A stretch of DNA of 64,000 nucleotides, taken from the NCBI GenBank assembly GCA_964467615.1, contig CAYXRK010000001.1, positions 70,536-134,535 on the forward strand. The letters are read 5' to 3'. Below, one piece after another: positions 15,695-23,723 of the stretch. The position numbers and the translations under genes are program-made. Every line of letters starts with the position of its first letter. Position 1 is the first letter of the stretch. The notes under the pieces were generated by a model, which was given only the letters and a program-made list of their open reading frames with translations, had not been told where the DNA came from and did not search any database. Source of the stretch: CAYXRK01 sp964467615 (GTDB lineage Bacteria > Hydrogenedentota > Hydrogenedentia > Hydrogenedentales > GCA-2746185).

Positions 15695-16458
15695 TGCCGG
15701 CCCCTGAATCGTTCACTCTCAACCAGGTCACGAAGAGCTTCGAGGGCCCTGACGGATCTCGAAATCTAGTTATCGACAGCATGGATATGACCCTCCTCGC
15801 TGGATCATTTACGTCCATCGTCGGCCCCTCCGGTTGCGGTAAAACGACCCTTCTACGGCTTGTTGCAGGTCTGATAACACCCGATTCTGGCCAAATACTA
15901 CATAACAACAAACCACTGCGACGAAATGAATACATTTGCGGATATGTGCCGCAAGCGTCTACTCTATTCCCCTGGCTAGCCGCCAGAGAGAATATTGCCT
16001 TCGGTTTGCGAATTCTGAACGCGAGTCGAAACCATGTGCGTACCAGAACTCAAGAGCTGCTCGAAATGACACACCTCTCTGAATACGCAGACTATTACCC
16101 GTCGGAACTCTCCGGCGGCATGCAGCAGCGCATTGCCGTCGCCCGCGCACTTGCGACCGAACCTGCTGTCCTTCTCCTCGACGAACCATTCGGCGCGCTC
16201 GACGCCCAAACGCGTGAAGATATGCAGATATTTCTGTTGGATGTCTGGGCCAAAACCAAAGTGACAGTGATGTTCATCACCCACGACGTCGAGGAGGCCA
16301 TCCTTCTAGCCGACACGATCCATGTTTGCAGTCGAGCTCCCATGCATATACTCGAAACAAATTCCGTTCCATTCGAACGGCCGCGCACACCCACGATCCG
16401 AGATACACAAGCTTTTCAAAGACTTAGAAGGCAAATATCAGAACGCTTCAAAAGTTAG
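15694..16458 (+). CDS. ABC transporter ATP-binding protein (SsuB/TauB type)
   Basis: Motifs are complete and in order: Walker A GPSGCGKTT, Q-loop YVPQASTLFPW, signature LSGGMQQRIAVARAL, Walker B LLLDEPFGALD and H-loop ITHDVEEA. The ATG at 15694 overlaps the permease stop (TGATG), so translation is coupled; an upstream GTG at 15682 is also in frame. It energises the NitT/SsuA-type importer. Confidence 0.9.
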   Translation: MPAPESFTLNQVTKSFEGPDGSRNLVIDSMDMTLLAGSFTSIVGPSGCGKTTLLRLVAGLITPDSGQILHNNKPLRRNEYICGYVPQASTLFPWLAARENIAFGLRILNASRNHVRTRTQELLEMTHLSEYADYYPSELSGGMQQRIAVARALATEPAVLLLDEPFGALDAQTREDMQIFLLDVWAKTKVTVMFITHDVEEAILLADTIHVCSRAPMHILETNSVPFERPRTPTIRDTQAFQRLRRQISERFKS

Positions 16459-16501
16459 CCCACGAAACCGGACGCCGCTCTAATCCGCAGTACGAAAACT
16501 T

Positions 16502-17305
16502 GTGGTGCTTAGTATGCATCAAACACTTATGGCTAGAGTTCAAGAGATGAAAGCCTGGTGGTATCTCCATTCCCTTGCTCTGTCCAAATTGATAGTAAGT
16601 TTGCTTCTTGCTGTAGCTATTATTCCAATGGCGAATTGGACGCTTGCCGTCCAAAACAACGCAACGCCTCCCGGAGACGAACTACGGCTAGTGTTACTGT
16701 TGAGTATAGTTTGTCTAATGTTCACTTTTTGGGGTTCGTTTTTCGGCATGTTGGTATTTGCCGTCGGAGATATACCCTGGGGAACAACAACAAATCTGCG
16801 GGGAACAACAACAAATCTGCTCACTTCGATTACAAATCAGCATATAAAGATATTGCTTGTTACTCCTCTGTTGTTAACGGGGGTATTGATGCTCGTCGCA
16901 ATGTACTTTTTGGTCAAACAACTCATGATACAGTTCCTAGCATGTCTAAGTATGTACTCGGCCATGTTTTTAATCTGGGACGTACTAATTAATTTGAATC
17001 TCAAAAACGAAATCCAGGCTCACGACCCGAATCCGAATTTTGATATTCACAAAAACTACACGACAGACCTGCTCGGCGTTGACCTATGCACTTTTCTCGG
17101 TACCACAGCGATTTTGGTGTTGCTTTTTTGCTTCAGCGGATATACTGAGTGCGAAACGATCAGGCAGCATTACTTGTGTTTGGGCGCGGCGATATTCCAA
17201 GCGGTCTTCACTGGGATTTTCGTCTTAGGGAAGTCGTTGAAGGCTGCTTGGTCAACTCCTGAAAGACTTAACGATCAACAATTGACCGGCGCTAAGAATG
17301 AATAG
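16502..17305 (+). CDS. Polytopic membrane protein, unknown
   Basis: The product of about 267 residues has four to five hydrophobic segments (near residues 28-50, 62-88, 118-160 and 195-245) and no recognised family. Starts at 16502 (GTG) and 16514 (ATG) are possible. A loop carries a perfect tandem repeat of seven residues (GTTTNLR then GTTTNLL). It is markedly AT-richer than most of the window, suggesting recent transfer. It overlaps the phosphoesterase gene by eight bases, so the two may work together. Confidence 0.6.
   Translation: MVLSMHQTLMARVQEMKAWWYLHSLALSKLIVSLLLAVAIIPMANWTLAVQNNATPPGDELRLVLLLSIVCLMFTFWGSFFGMLVFAVGDIPWGTTTNLRGTTTNLLTSITNQHIKILLVTPLLLTGVLMLVAMYFLVKQLMIQFLACLSMYSAMFLIWDVLINLNLKNEIQAHDPNPNFDIHKNYTTDLLGVDLCTFLGTTAILVLLFCFSGYTECETIRQHYLCLGAAIFQAVFTGIFVLGKSLKAAWSTPERLNDQQLTGAKNE
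16779..16820 (+). repeat. Perfect 21-bp tandem duplication inside a membrane-protein gene
   Basis: The unit GGGGAACAACAACAAATCTGC occurs twice in succession (16779-16799, 16800-16820) without mismatch. The unit length is a multiple of three, so the frame is kept and the protein gains a second GTTTNL block. Perfect identity points to a very recent slippage event. Confidence 0.85.
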
Positions 17306-18458
17306 CCTCACATTAATCGTTAGTGACCTTCATCTGGGAACGCGGTTCAACGCTGAGGACACCCACATCCGCGAGTGGCTTGTGGGTCTCTTCGAACAAT
17401 ACCCCATTGAACACATTGTGTTCAATGGCGACACGTTTGAAATATCTTTTTGCATCGGTAATCGAGACGAACTTCACGGCCCAAGCGAGATACTTCAACA
17501 CATTCTCGATGTTCACGCCGAGCTCTGGGACGCCGTGGAAGCGGCACCAAGCCTGCGACGCATCACTTTCATTGCAGGGGAGCACGACTACTTCATCCTC
17601 GAGCAGATACCCGACGTACTACGGGAACGCTTCCCGGATATTGAAGTATCTATAGAGGAGTTTTTCCACCATACGGCCTCAAAGACGCTCGCCGTGCACG
17701 GCCAGCAATTCGACTACAACCTCATACCATCATACGCGGACGCCCAAATCCTCACAGATAAGTTAACCCGTCTGTTCGAGACGTTCATCTTCCCGGACGA
17801 ACAGAAAACAGCGGCTGTCATCGACGCCTTCGACGCGCAACAGTTTTCGTTCTGGTACTCGGCCGGTCACCTCCCAGACTACATTGACGCCACCGCCGAA
17901 ATATTCGGCCACGACCCCGACCTATACTTCATCGAGCAATCCAAGATTCTCCGTTCGCCATGGTTTCGCCAATGGGTTCGGAAGCTTCGAAACCCCTTCA
18001 ATCGTATTGTCGGCTTGGTGGTTTGTCTGTTTGCCTACCTCCCATATCAATTCTTCAAGATAGTCAACCGATTGTGGTGGAAGGTCTGCGGTAAAATTGT
18101 ATTGAGTCGCAGTCGTGACTTGCTCTACGGTCACCTCGCACCAGGACTTATCGAATTGCCGCCGTTACCCCGAATCGACAATCTCGTTACTGGTCATGCG
18201 CACGCCCGCAGACGGGTCGACTTTGATCGCGGGGGCATGCGCAAGCATCTCTACAACACGACGACGCCCCGCTGGCACGTTTCCGGCATCGAAGACGGCG
18301 CACTTCACCTACACCGCGATGCCGCTGCTGTCCTCCTCGACGGGGCGGAGCTTCGCTACCTTACCGAACAGGAAATAAAAGACCTCCCCTACGAACGTGG
18401 CCGCCTCCTGCCGATCGAAATCCAGCCGGAAAGAACGCTCGATGAGGTTCTTCCTTAG
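17298..18458 (+). CDS. Metallophosphoesterase (LpxH-like fold)
   Basis: The 386-residue protein starts with the calcineurin-like motifs LIVSDLHLGT and VFNGDTFEI, then GEHDYF (variant of GNHD), VHGQQFD and GHAHARR late in the chain, so the two-metal site is nearly complete. UDP-2,3-diacylglucosamine hydrolases share this layout, but this protein is longer, with an insert around residues 150-280 that includes a hydrophobic stretch (FNRIVGLVVCLFAYLPYQFF) suited to membrane contact. It is coupled to the membrane protein before it. The substrate is uncertain; a lipid or nucleotide diphosphate is plausible. Confidence 0.75.
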   Translation: MNSLTLIVSDLHLGTRFNAEDTHIREWLVGLFEQYPIEHIVFNGDTFEISFCIGNRDELHGPSEILQHILDVHAELWDAVEAAPSLRRITFIAGEHDYFILEQIPDVLRERFPDIEVSIEEFFHHTASKTLAVHGQQFDYNLIPSYADAQILTDKLTRLFETFIFPDEQKTAAVIDAFDAQQFSFWYSAGHLPDYIDATAEIFGHDPDLYFIEQSKILRSPWFRQWVRKLRNPFNRIVGLVVCLFAYLPYQFFKIVNRLWWKVCGKIVLSRSRDLLYGHLAPGLIELPPLPRIDNLVTGHAHARRRVDFDRGGMRKHLYNTTTPRWHVSGIEDGALHLHRDAAAVLLDGAELRYLTEQEIKDLPYERGRLLPIEIQPERTLDEVLP

Positions 18459-18860
18459 TTCAGGTTCTCCCTCGAAAAGTCGACGAATCGCCAATACTTC
18501 TGGCCCTTTTTCAAAAAAGTAGGTCAACGCCTGGTGTTACATAGATAGGCGCGGTTCCCTCACCACCCGTTTTACTCGGCGTGGCCCGCTCGCGCGAATG
18601 GCCGAAATCAGCGCTTTCGAGCGAAATCCACGGGCAAATGGACGGCGTTCAAGCGGTAAAAATGGGGTAAAAAAGCATGAAAATGAGGCCACTGATCGAC
18701 GTAAGTCCAATGATATCAACGACCGACACTCTCGATTCTCCACGTCCCGGCCCCGACTGGCCGCCGTAAAAGGATTTCTACGTAAAAGAATTTCTACGGG
18801 TGACCATTCGCGGGGTGGAGCGGGGGCGTTTGAGGAACGAGACGGGCGGCTTGGGCGCGC

Positions 18861-18879
18861 CGCCGATTGCAAATCGGCG
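18861..18879. repeat. Palindromic intergenic repeat, copy 1
   Basis: CGCCGATTGCAAATCGGCG forms a perfect 8-bp stem with a 3-base loop and is followed by CTAC. A second copy lies 74 bases away with the same arms and tail. This is a REP-like dispersed hairpin repeat. Confidence 0.7.
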
Positions 18880-18934
18880 CTACAATCCCGCCGCGCTGGG
18901 TTGTAATCCGTTGCGTTTTTGGCGTTGAGGCGCA

Positions 18935-18953
18935 CGCCGATTGGAAATCGGCG
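18935..18953. repeat. Palindromic intergenic repeat, copy 2
   Basis: CGCCGATTGGAAATCGGCG has the same 8-bp arms as copy 1 and the same CTAC tail, with a different loop base. It lies just beyond the 3' end of the pseudopilin gene, where it could also act as a transcript-end hairpin. Confidence 0.7.
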
Positions 18954-18981
18954 CTACGGGGCCGAAAAGTGCAATCGCCGA

Positions 18982-19932
18982 TCAAAATTCGAAGAGCGAA
19001 TTCAACTTGGCGTTCGAGGGGGTCGCGGGGAATTTGTCGCCGTACTTGACGAACTCGATGTGGCCGTCCATGTAGAGGACGTTGCAACCGCCGGGCACGT
19101 GGTTGTAGCCGATGCCGCCGCTGACGTTTGCGGCGATGACGTCCCACATGATGGGCACGGAGCTTTGCCCCTGCGCGTTTACGCCAGCTTTGTTGATGTC
19201 GGTGATCATGAAGCGTTCGATGCCTTCGCGCAGCCGGTAGATCGTGTCAGATTGGCCGTTGCCCGCCTCGAGTCCGCCGAGGCTGTAGTTGTTGAGGTCG
19301 ATGTCCTCGTCGAATGGGACGTCGTCCGCGGGGTCTTGGTTGAACAGGACCGCGCCGCTGAGCGCGGACACGCCGACAAGTTGGGCCGGGGCCTCGACGC
19401 CGGGCGCGACTTCGATCTTCATGGCGTCTTCGTCGACCTGATCGAGCATGTAGCCCAGGTAGTTGTAACTTTGGTCGCCGCCGGTGATGAGGCCGACGTA
19501 TTGGCACGTGTCGCTGCCGTCATCCGCGACGATGAAGAGTGGGTTGTCGCCGCCGTCGTCGGGATCGGAGGGGCAGATCAGCACGTTCGAGTCGGGCATG
19601 TACTCGGGATACATCGCGCGGGTCGCGGGCGTGAACGCCGGGGCTGCGAACGGCGCGTTGGGGTCTGTCACAAACGACGCCAGATCGCATCCGACTGCGT
19701 TGGCCGGTTCGCCGAAAGGCTGGTCGCCGTGGATCCGTGGGAACTTTTCGCCGCGCGTCTCGCTTGCGTACATCTTGAGCGAGAGGCCGAGTTGCTTGAG
19801 GTTGTTCGCGCACGAGGCGCGGCGGGCGGCCTCGCGGGCACGGGCCAGCGCCGGCAACAGGATTGCGGCGAGTATGCCGATGATCGCGATGACTACGAGC
19901 AGTTCGATGAGCGTGAAGCCTTTGGAGCGCAT
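18982..19932 (-). CDS. DUF1559 prepilin-like protein with H-x9-DG motif
   Basis: The N-terminus GFTLIELLVVIAIIGILAA is a type IV prepilin/pseudopilin signal, cut after the Gly and followed by Glu at position 5 of the mature chain. ARAREAARRASCANNLKQLGL follows, as in DUF1559. Near the C-terminus HVPGGCNVLYMDGH carries the H-x9-DG motif. These proteins are greatly expanded in Planctomycetota and relatives, where they are probably exported by a type II secretion or pilus-like machine. Length is 316 residues. No pilus assembly gene is adjacent. Confidence 0.9.
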   Translation of the reverse strand: MRSKGFTLIELLVVIAIIGILAAILLPALARAREAARRASCANNLKQLGLSLKMYASETRGEKFPRIHGDQPFGEPANAVGCDLASFVTDPNAPFAAPAFTPATRAMYPEYMPDSNVLICPSDPDDGGDNPLFIVADDGSDTCQYVGLITGGDQSYNYLGYMLDQVDEDAMKIEVAPGVEAPAQLVGVSALSGAVLFNQDPADDVPFDEDIDLNNYSLGGLEAGNGQSDTIYRLREGIERFMITDINKAGVNAQGQSSVPIMWDVIAANVSGGIGYNHVPGGCNVLYMDGHIEFVKYGDKFPATPSNAKLNSLFEF

Positions 19933-19980
19933 GAAGGAATGTCCTTGGAACGAATGAGAGCGGCGGCCAATCCGAGCATT

Positions 19981-20901
19981 CTATGCGATCGCGGCGGGCA
20001 ACCGAAACGTCACGGACTCTTCGGCCAGCGTTTCTTCGACGACTTCGGTCGCACCGCGGGCCTTGAGGCAATCGATGACTTCCATCACGAGGTCGTCCGG
20101 GACTGACGCGCCGGAGGTGAGAAGGATGGTCTCGACACCTTCGAGCCATGCGTCGTCGATCATCCCCGCGTTGCTGATCAGAAAGCTTGGCTTGCCGTAC
20201 TCCGCGCCGATTTCCGCGAGGCGCGTCGAGTTGGCGCTTTCGCGATCGCCCACCACCAGAACGAGATCGGCGTTGGGCGCGAGGGCGCGGACGGCTTCCT
20301 GCCGGTTCGACGTTGCGTAACAAATGTCCGCCTTCGGAGGGCCTTGAATGCGGGGGAAACGGCGGCGGAGCGCGTCGATTTTTTCTTGGCAATCGTCGAC
20401 GCTGAGCGTGGTTTGGGTGATATACGAGAGTTTCGTTTCGTCGGCGACCTCGAGGCGTTCGCAATCCTCGATGGTCTGGACAAGTTTGATGTGGCCCGGC
20501 GCCCACCCCATCGTGCCGACCGTTTCGTCGTGTCCTGCCTCGCCGATGAGAATGACGGTGTAGTCCTTCGAGGCGAAGCTCCGCGCTTCGTAGTGGACCT
20601 TTTCGACGAGCGGGCACGTCGCGTCGATGACCTCGTGATTGAGGCGCTTCGCATGTTCCCAGCGATCCGGGCCGACGCCGTGCGCGCTGAACAACAAGTG
20701 CGCGCCTTCAGGCACCTCTTCGAGGTCTTTGACGAAAATCGCGCCCTTCGATTCGAGATCCTCGACGACGGCCTTGTTATGTACGATGTCGTTCAGGCAA
20801 TACACGGGCCGGCCATGGCGTTCGAGCGCCTGCTCGACGCACTTGATCGCCCGCTCGACACCCGCGCAAAAGCCGCGCGGTTTTGCCAGGATGATTTTCA
20901 C
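19981..20901 (-). CDS. ispH: 4-hydroxy-3-methylbut-2-enyl diphosphate reductase
   Basis: The 306-residue protein has the three conserved iron-sulfur Cys in PRGFCAGV, DATCPLV and DICYATSNRQ, and SAHGVGP and LTSGAS in the expected places. IspH makes IPP and DMAPP in the last step of the MEP isoprenoid pathway. The GTG start overlaps the stop of the aldolase gene by a GTGA junction, so the two are translationally coupled. Confidence 0.97.
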   Translation of the reverse strand: MKIILAKPRGFCAGVERAIKCVEQALERHGRPVYCLNDIVHNKAVVEDLESKGAIFVKDLEEVPEGAHLLFSAHGVGPDRWEHAKRLNHEVIDATCPLVEKVHYEARSFASKDYTVILIGEAGHDETVGTMGWAPGHIKLVQTIEDCERLEVADETKLSYITQTTLSVDDCQEKIDALRRRFPRIQGPPKADICYATSNRQEAVRALAPNADLVLVVGDRESANSTRLAEIGAEYGKPSFLISNAGMIDDAWLEGVETILLTSGASVPDDLVMEVIDCLKARGATEVVEETLAEESVTFRLPAAIA

Positions 20902-21929
20902 TCGGCTCCCATCGTTTTTCCGGCGCTGCGCAGATCGACACAGGCCTCGACGACGCGTCTCGCCATGCTTGCGCGCGCCGCCTTGAGCCAGGCCCGAGGG
21001 TCGTATAGTTTCTTGTCGCCGACTTCGCCGTCGATGCGCATCACGCCGTCGTAGTGCTTGTACATGTAGTCCGCCGCGGCGCGCGTGAACCAGTATTGCG
21101 TGTCCGTGTCGACGTTCATTTTGATCACGCCGTACTCGAGCGTCTCGTGGATTTCGGCCCGCGAGGAGCCCGATCCGCCGTGGAATACCAAATCGAAGTG
21201 CGCCTTTTGGCCGTGTTTCGCGACGACCGCGTCCTGTCCGTGCTTTAGAATGTCCGGACGCAGCTTTACGTTCCCCGGTTTGTAGACGCCGTGGACGTTC
21301 CCGAACGTCGCCGCGAACATGTACCGCCCGCCCTTCACTTGCGAGAGCGCCTCGTACACGCCGACCATGTCCTCCGGCGTTGTGTACAATTTTTCCGCGG
21401 GCGCGTTTTCGTTGTTGATCCCGTCTTCTTCGCCACCGACCACACCCGCCTCGACTTCAAGAATCTGTTCGTTGTCCGCGCAGCGCTTCATCAACTCGAC
21501 GGCCGTCTTCATGTTCTCGCGCAACGGAAGTTCGCTGCCGTCAAACATGTGGCTCGAGCAGAGGTTCGGGCGGCCCTGCTTGCGGCGGCGTTCCGTTTCT
21601 TCGATGAGGGGAATCAGGAACGACGCAACTTTCTTCGGTTGGCAATGGTCCGTGTGCAGGACGATGTTCACGTCGTACCGGGCGGCGATGCGGTGCGCGT
21701 GGTCGGCGAGGTCGATCACACCGAGGACCGCATCCTTGAGATTGCCGGTCGCGAATTCGCCCGCGCCGGTCGAGAACTGGATCATGCCATCGCTTTTCGC
21801 TTCGGCGAGCCCCTCGATCGCGGCGTTGATGGTTTCATTGCTCGTGCAATTGAACGCGGGGTACGCGTATTTTCCGGCTTTTGCCTTGTCCAACATGGCA
21901 CAATAACGCTTGTAATCAACTATGGGCAT
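20898..21929 (-). CDS. fbaA: Class II fructose-bisphosphate aldolase
   Basis: From ATG 21929 the protein is 343 residues; AAGGAAC lies about ten bases upstream as a ribosome site, and the longer reading to 22058 adds unconserved residues. Zinc and catalytic regions are visible: LHTDHCQPKK, EVEAGVVGGEEDG, FGNVHGVYKPG and VFHGGSGSS, with the late NVDTDTQYWFT. It cleaves fructose-1,6-bisphosphate in glycolysis and gluconeogenesis. It is followed by ispH through a GTGA overlap and is divergent from tatD. Confidence 0.95.
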   Translation of the reverse strand: MPIVDYKRYCAMLDKAKAGKYAYPAFNCTSNETINAAIEGLAEAKSDGMIQFSTGAGEFATGNLKDAVLGVIDLADHAHRIAARYDVNIVLHTDHCQPKKVASFLIPLIEETERRRKQGRPNLCSSHMFDGSELPLRENMKTAVELMKRCADNEQILEVEAGVVGGEEDGINNENAPAEKLYTTPEDMVGVYEALSQVKGGRYMFAATFGNVHGVYKPGNVKLRPDILKHGQDAVVAKHGQKAHFDLVFHGGSGSSRAEIHETLEYGVIKMNVDTDTQYWFTRAAADYMYKHYDGVMRIDGEVGDKKLYDPRAWLKAARASMARRVVEACVDLRSAGKTMGAE

Positions 21930-22056
21930 GGATTTCCGTTCCTTTTCCGCAGGCTGTTCTCGGCGCGTTCGCGCTTGATTCAGCCGCGTAGTATAAGCCA
22001 CCGCGCCGCTGCCGCGCATTCCGTTCCCGGCGCTCCGGAGAGGTGAATTTGGACGC

Positions 22057-22830
22057 ATGCTGGCCGACTCTCATTGCCATTTGCAGGACGCTAAATTCGA
22101 CGCTGACCGCGAGGCCGTGATCGCCCGGTCGCTCGAGGTCCTCGATTGGCTCGTCGTCATCGGCGACGACCTCCCCACGAGCGAGGCCGCAGTCGGGCTC
22201 GTTCGCGAGCGCATCTACGCCACCATCGGTGTTCATCCCCATCACGCCGCAACGGCGGACGAAGCGGGCCTCGAACAATTGAAGCAACTCGCGTCGCGCT
22301 CCGGCGTCGTGGGCATCGGCGAGATCGGCCTCGATTATTTCAAGTACAACGAGACGCCGCGCCCCGTACAACGCGATGGCTTCGTCCGTCAGTTGGCGCT
22401 CGCGGCGGAACTCCGGCTTCCGGTCGTCATTCACAATCGCGAATCGGACGATGACTTGGCCGCCATTCTCGATGAACACTCGCCGCAACTGGCCGGTGGC
22501 GTGATGCACTGCTACGGGAGTCCGCCCGAATTCGTCGAGCGATGTCTCGCCTGGAATGATTTCTACATCTCTTTCGCGGGCAATGTGACGTATCCCAAAG
22601 CGCACCCGTTGCGCGATGCGGCGGCGCTCGTACCGCTCGAACGATTGCTGATCGAGACCGACGCGCCCTACCTCGCGCCGCAAGCCCTGCGCGGCCAACG
22701 CTGCGAGCCGCACTTCGTGCGCCATACCGCCGAGGCGCTTGCCGTGGTCATGGGTGTAACGCCCGAAGCCCTCGGCGAAATCACCACGCGAAACGCCGCG
22801 CGCTTGTTCCGAATCGACACCAACTCGTAG
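22057..22830 (+). CDS. tatD: TatD-family metal-dependent hydrolase
   Basis: The 257-residue protein begins MLADSHCHLQD, the H-x-H metal motif of TatD, followed by IGVHPHHA, IGEIGLDYFKY, VVIHNRESDDD, VMHCYGS and LLIETDAPYLAP. TatD proteins are deoxyribonucleases acting in DNA repair or quality control. All metal ligands are visible. It is divergent from fbaA, with 127 bases between the two starts for promoters. Confidence 0.93.
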   Translation: MLADSHCHLQDAKFDADREAVIARSLEVLDWLVVIGDDLPTSEAAVGLVRERIYATIGVHPHHAATADEAGLEQLKQLASRSGVVGIGEIGLDYFKYNETPRPVQRDGFVRQLALAAELRLPVVIHNRESDDDLAAILDEHSPQLAGGVMHCYGSPPEFVERCLAWNDFYISFAGNVTYPKAHPLRDAAALVPLERLLIETDAPYLAPQALRGQRCEPHFVRHTAEALAVVMGVTPEALGEITTRNAARLFRIDTNS

Positions 22831-23302
22831 GTGCGCCGAACCAAAAGTACACGTTAAGCGTTGCGTTTAGATTGCTTCTAGTGGTGTGATTCAGACAAAT
22901 CGGGATTCATTTATTGGACAGGATTCATAGGATTCACACGAAAATGAGAGGCTTTAGAACTATTTTGCTATCGAATTACGAGTTTCTCGCCGTTTTCGTG
23001 CCGGATTTAGTTCGGCGACCCGATACGAGAATGTCAATCTAAAGGTCGCGCAGGTACGAATCACACCACCCGCTGCGGAACTTTTTAATCGATGGAAGGA
23101 TTCACCCTAAAGAAGGATCTCTGGGAGGGGCGCGCCAGTATGGCGCGGGGGCGAAGCTGGCGAGCAAAGCGTTGGAGTATCTTGAGATAAAACGTTGCGC
23201 TCTCGGCGTCAGTTACGTGGCCGGGAGCGGGGGAATCGACTCGCACGAGACGCGGGTCAACTCAGCACATTACCGAACAGGGAAAGCTTGAGGAGACCAA
23301 AC
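22831..23302. other. Gene-free stretch with an inverted-repeat-bounded segment
   Basis: No credible gene is seen. GTGGTGTGATTC (22881-22892) and its exact reverse complement GAATCACACCAC (23058-23069) bound a 189-bp AT-richer segment that contains direct repeats of GGATTCA. A hairpin CGCGCCA-GTA-TGGCGCG lies at 23131-23147, and a GAGGAG ribosome site at 23290-23295 serves the next gene. Confidence 0.55.
22881..23069. repeat. Candidate MITE-like segment with 12-bp terminal inverted repeats
   Basis: The ends match perfectly over 12 bases in inverted orientation. The interior does not form an obvious long hairpin, and its composition is lower in GC than the flanks. No flanking target duplication is clear. 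It could be a small non-autonomous element or chance; only searching the genome for further copies would tell. Confidence 0.4.
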
Positions 23303-23689
23303 ATGCGAACCGCAATAATTGGGTTGTTCGGGGTTTACGCGCTGTCCATATCGGCCTCGGCCACCTACATGATCCCGGACGATCAGTTGGACGCCCAGAA
23401 AGTTTTTTGGGGAAACCCGGGCAAGTTCGAGAAGGCCGCGTCGGTGAACGTGAATAAAGTCATCCGTGCGACGCCCGAGTACGAGGAAATCAAGAAGGAG
23501 AAGGTTGAACGCGGGACCGGCAAGTATTGGATTTTGTTGAGCGAGGCGACTGACCGGGCGGTAAAGGCGATTTCGGAAGTTGCGGGCGAGACTGAGTTCG
23601 ATTTTATCGCCGCGGAAGGCTACCTCGAAAGCCTGGAACCGAAAATCCCGAACGAGAACATCACTGATCTCGTACTCGCCAAAATCTGA
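23303..23689 (+). CDS. Short Skp/OmpH-like periplasmic protein
   Basis: The 128-residue product has a signal peptide (MRTAIIGLFGVYALSISASA) and then the two ends of an Skp/OmpH fold: VNVNKVIRATPEYEEIKKEK near the start, and AVKAISEVAGETEFDFIAAEG and PNENITDLVLAKI at the end. The long coiled-coil tentacles that normally join these parts are missing, so the chain is about 30-40 residues shorter than usual. Skp is a periplasmic chaperone for outer-membrane proteins. Two secretin-like genes follow within 35 bases, suggesting a chaperone for them. The start is set by GAGGAG at 23290. Confidence 0.55.
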   Translation: MRTAIIGLFGVYALSISASATYMIPDDQLDAQKVFWGNPGKFEKAASVNVNKVIRATPEYEEIKKEKVERGTGKYWILLSEATDRAVKAISEVAGETEFDFIAAEGYLESLEPKIPNENITDLVLAKI

Positions 23690-23723
23690 CCGAGCGGTGG
23701 TGTTTGAGGTTGTGGGGAAGCGC

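Larger units (their letters stand above)
18459..18981. other. Gene-free stretch with small repeats
   Basis: No credible gene is seen. A 16-bp tandem pair lies at 18765-18796 (CGTAAAAGGATTTCTA then CGTAAAAGAATTTCTA). Two copies of a palindromic repeat follow at 18861 and 18935. ORFs crossing this stretch are built from those repeats. It separates the phosphoesterase from the convergent pseudopilin gene. Confidence 0.6.

Noticed and set aside
16779..16820. Possible start of a CRISPR array
   Set aside because: Only two units, with no spacer between them; it is a simple tandem duplication in a gene.
18598..18906. A 102-residue ORF in the gap after the phosphoesterase
   Set aside because: Its C-terminal part is made from the palindromic repeat and the rest has no family likeness, signal or ribosome site.
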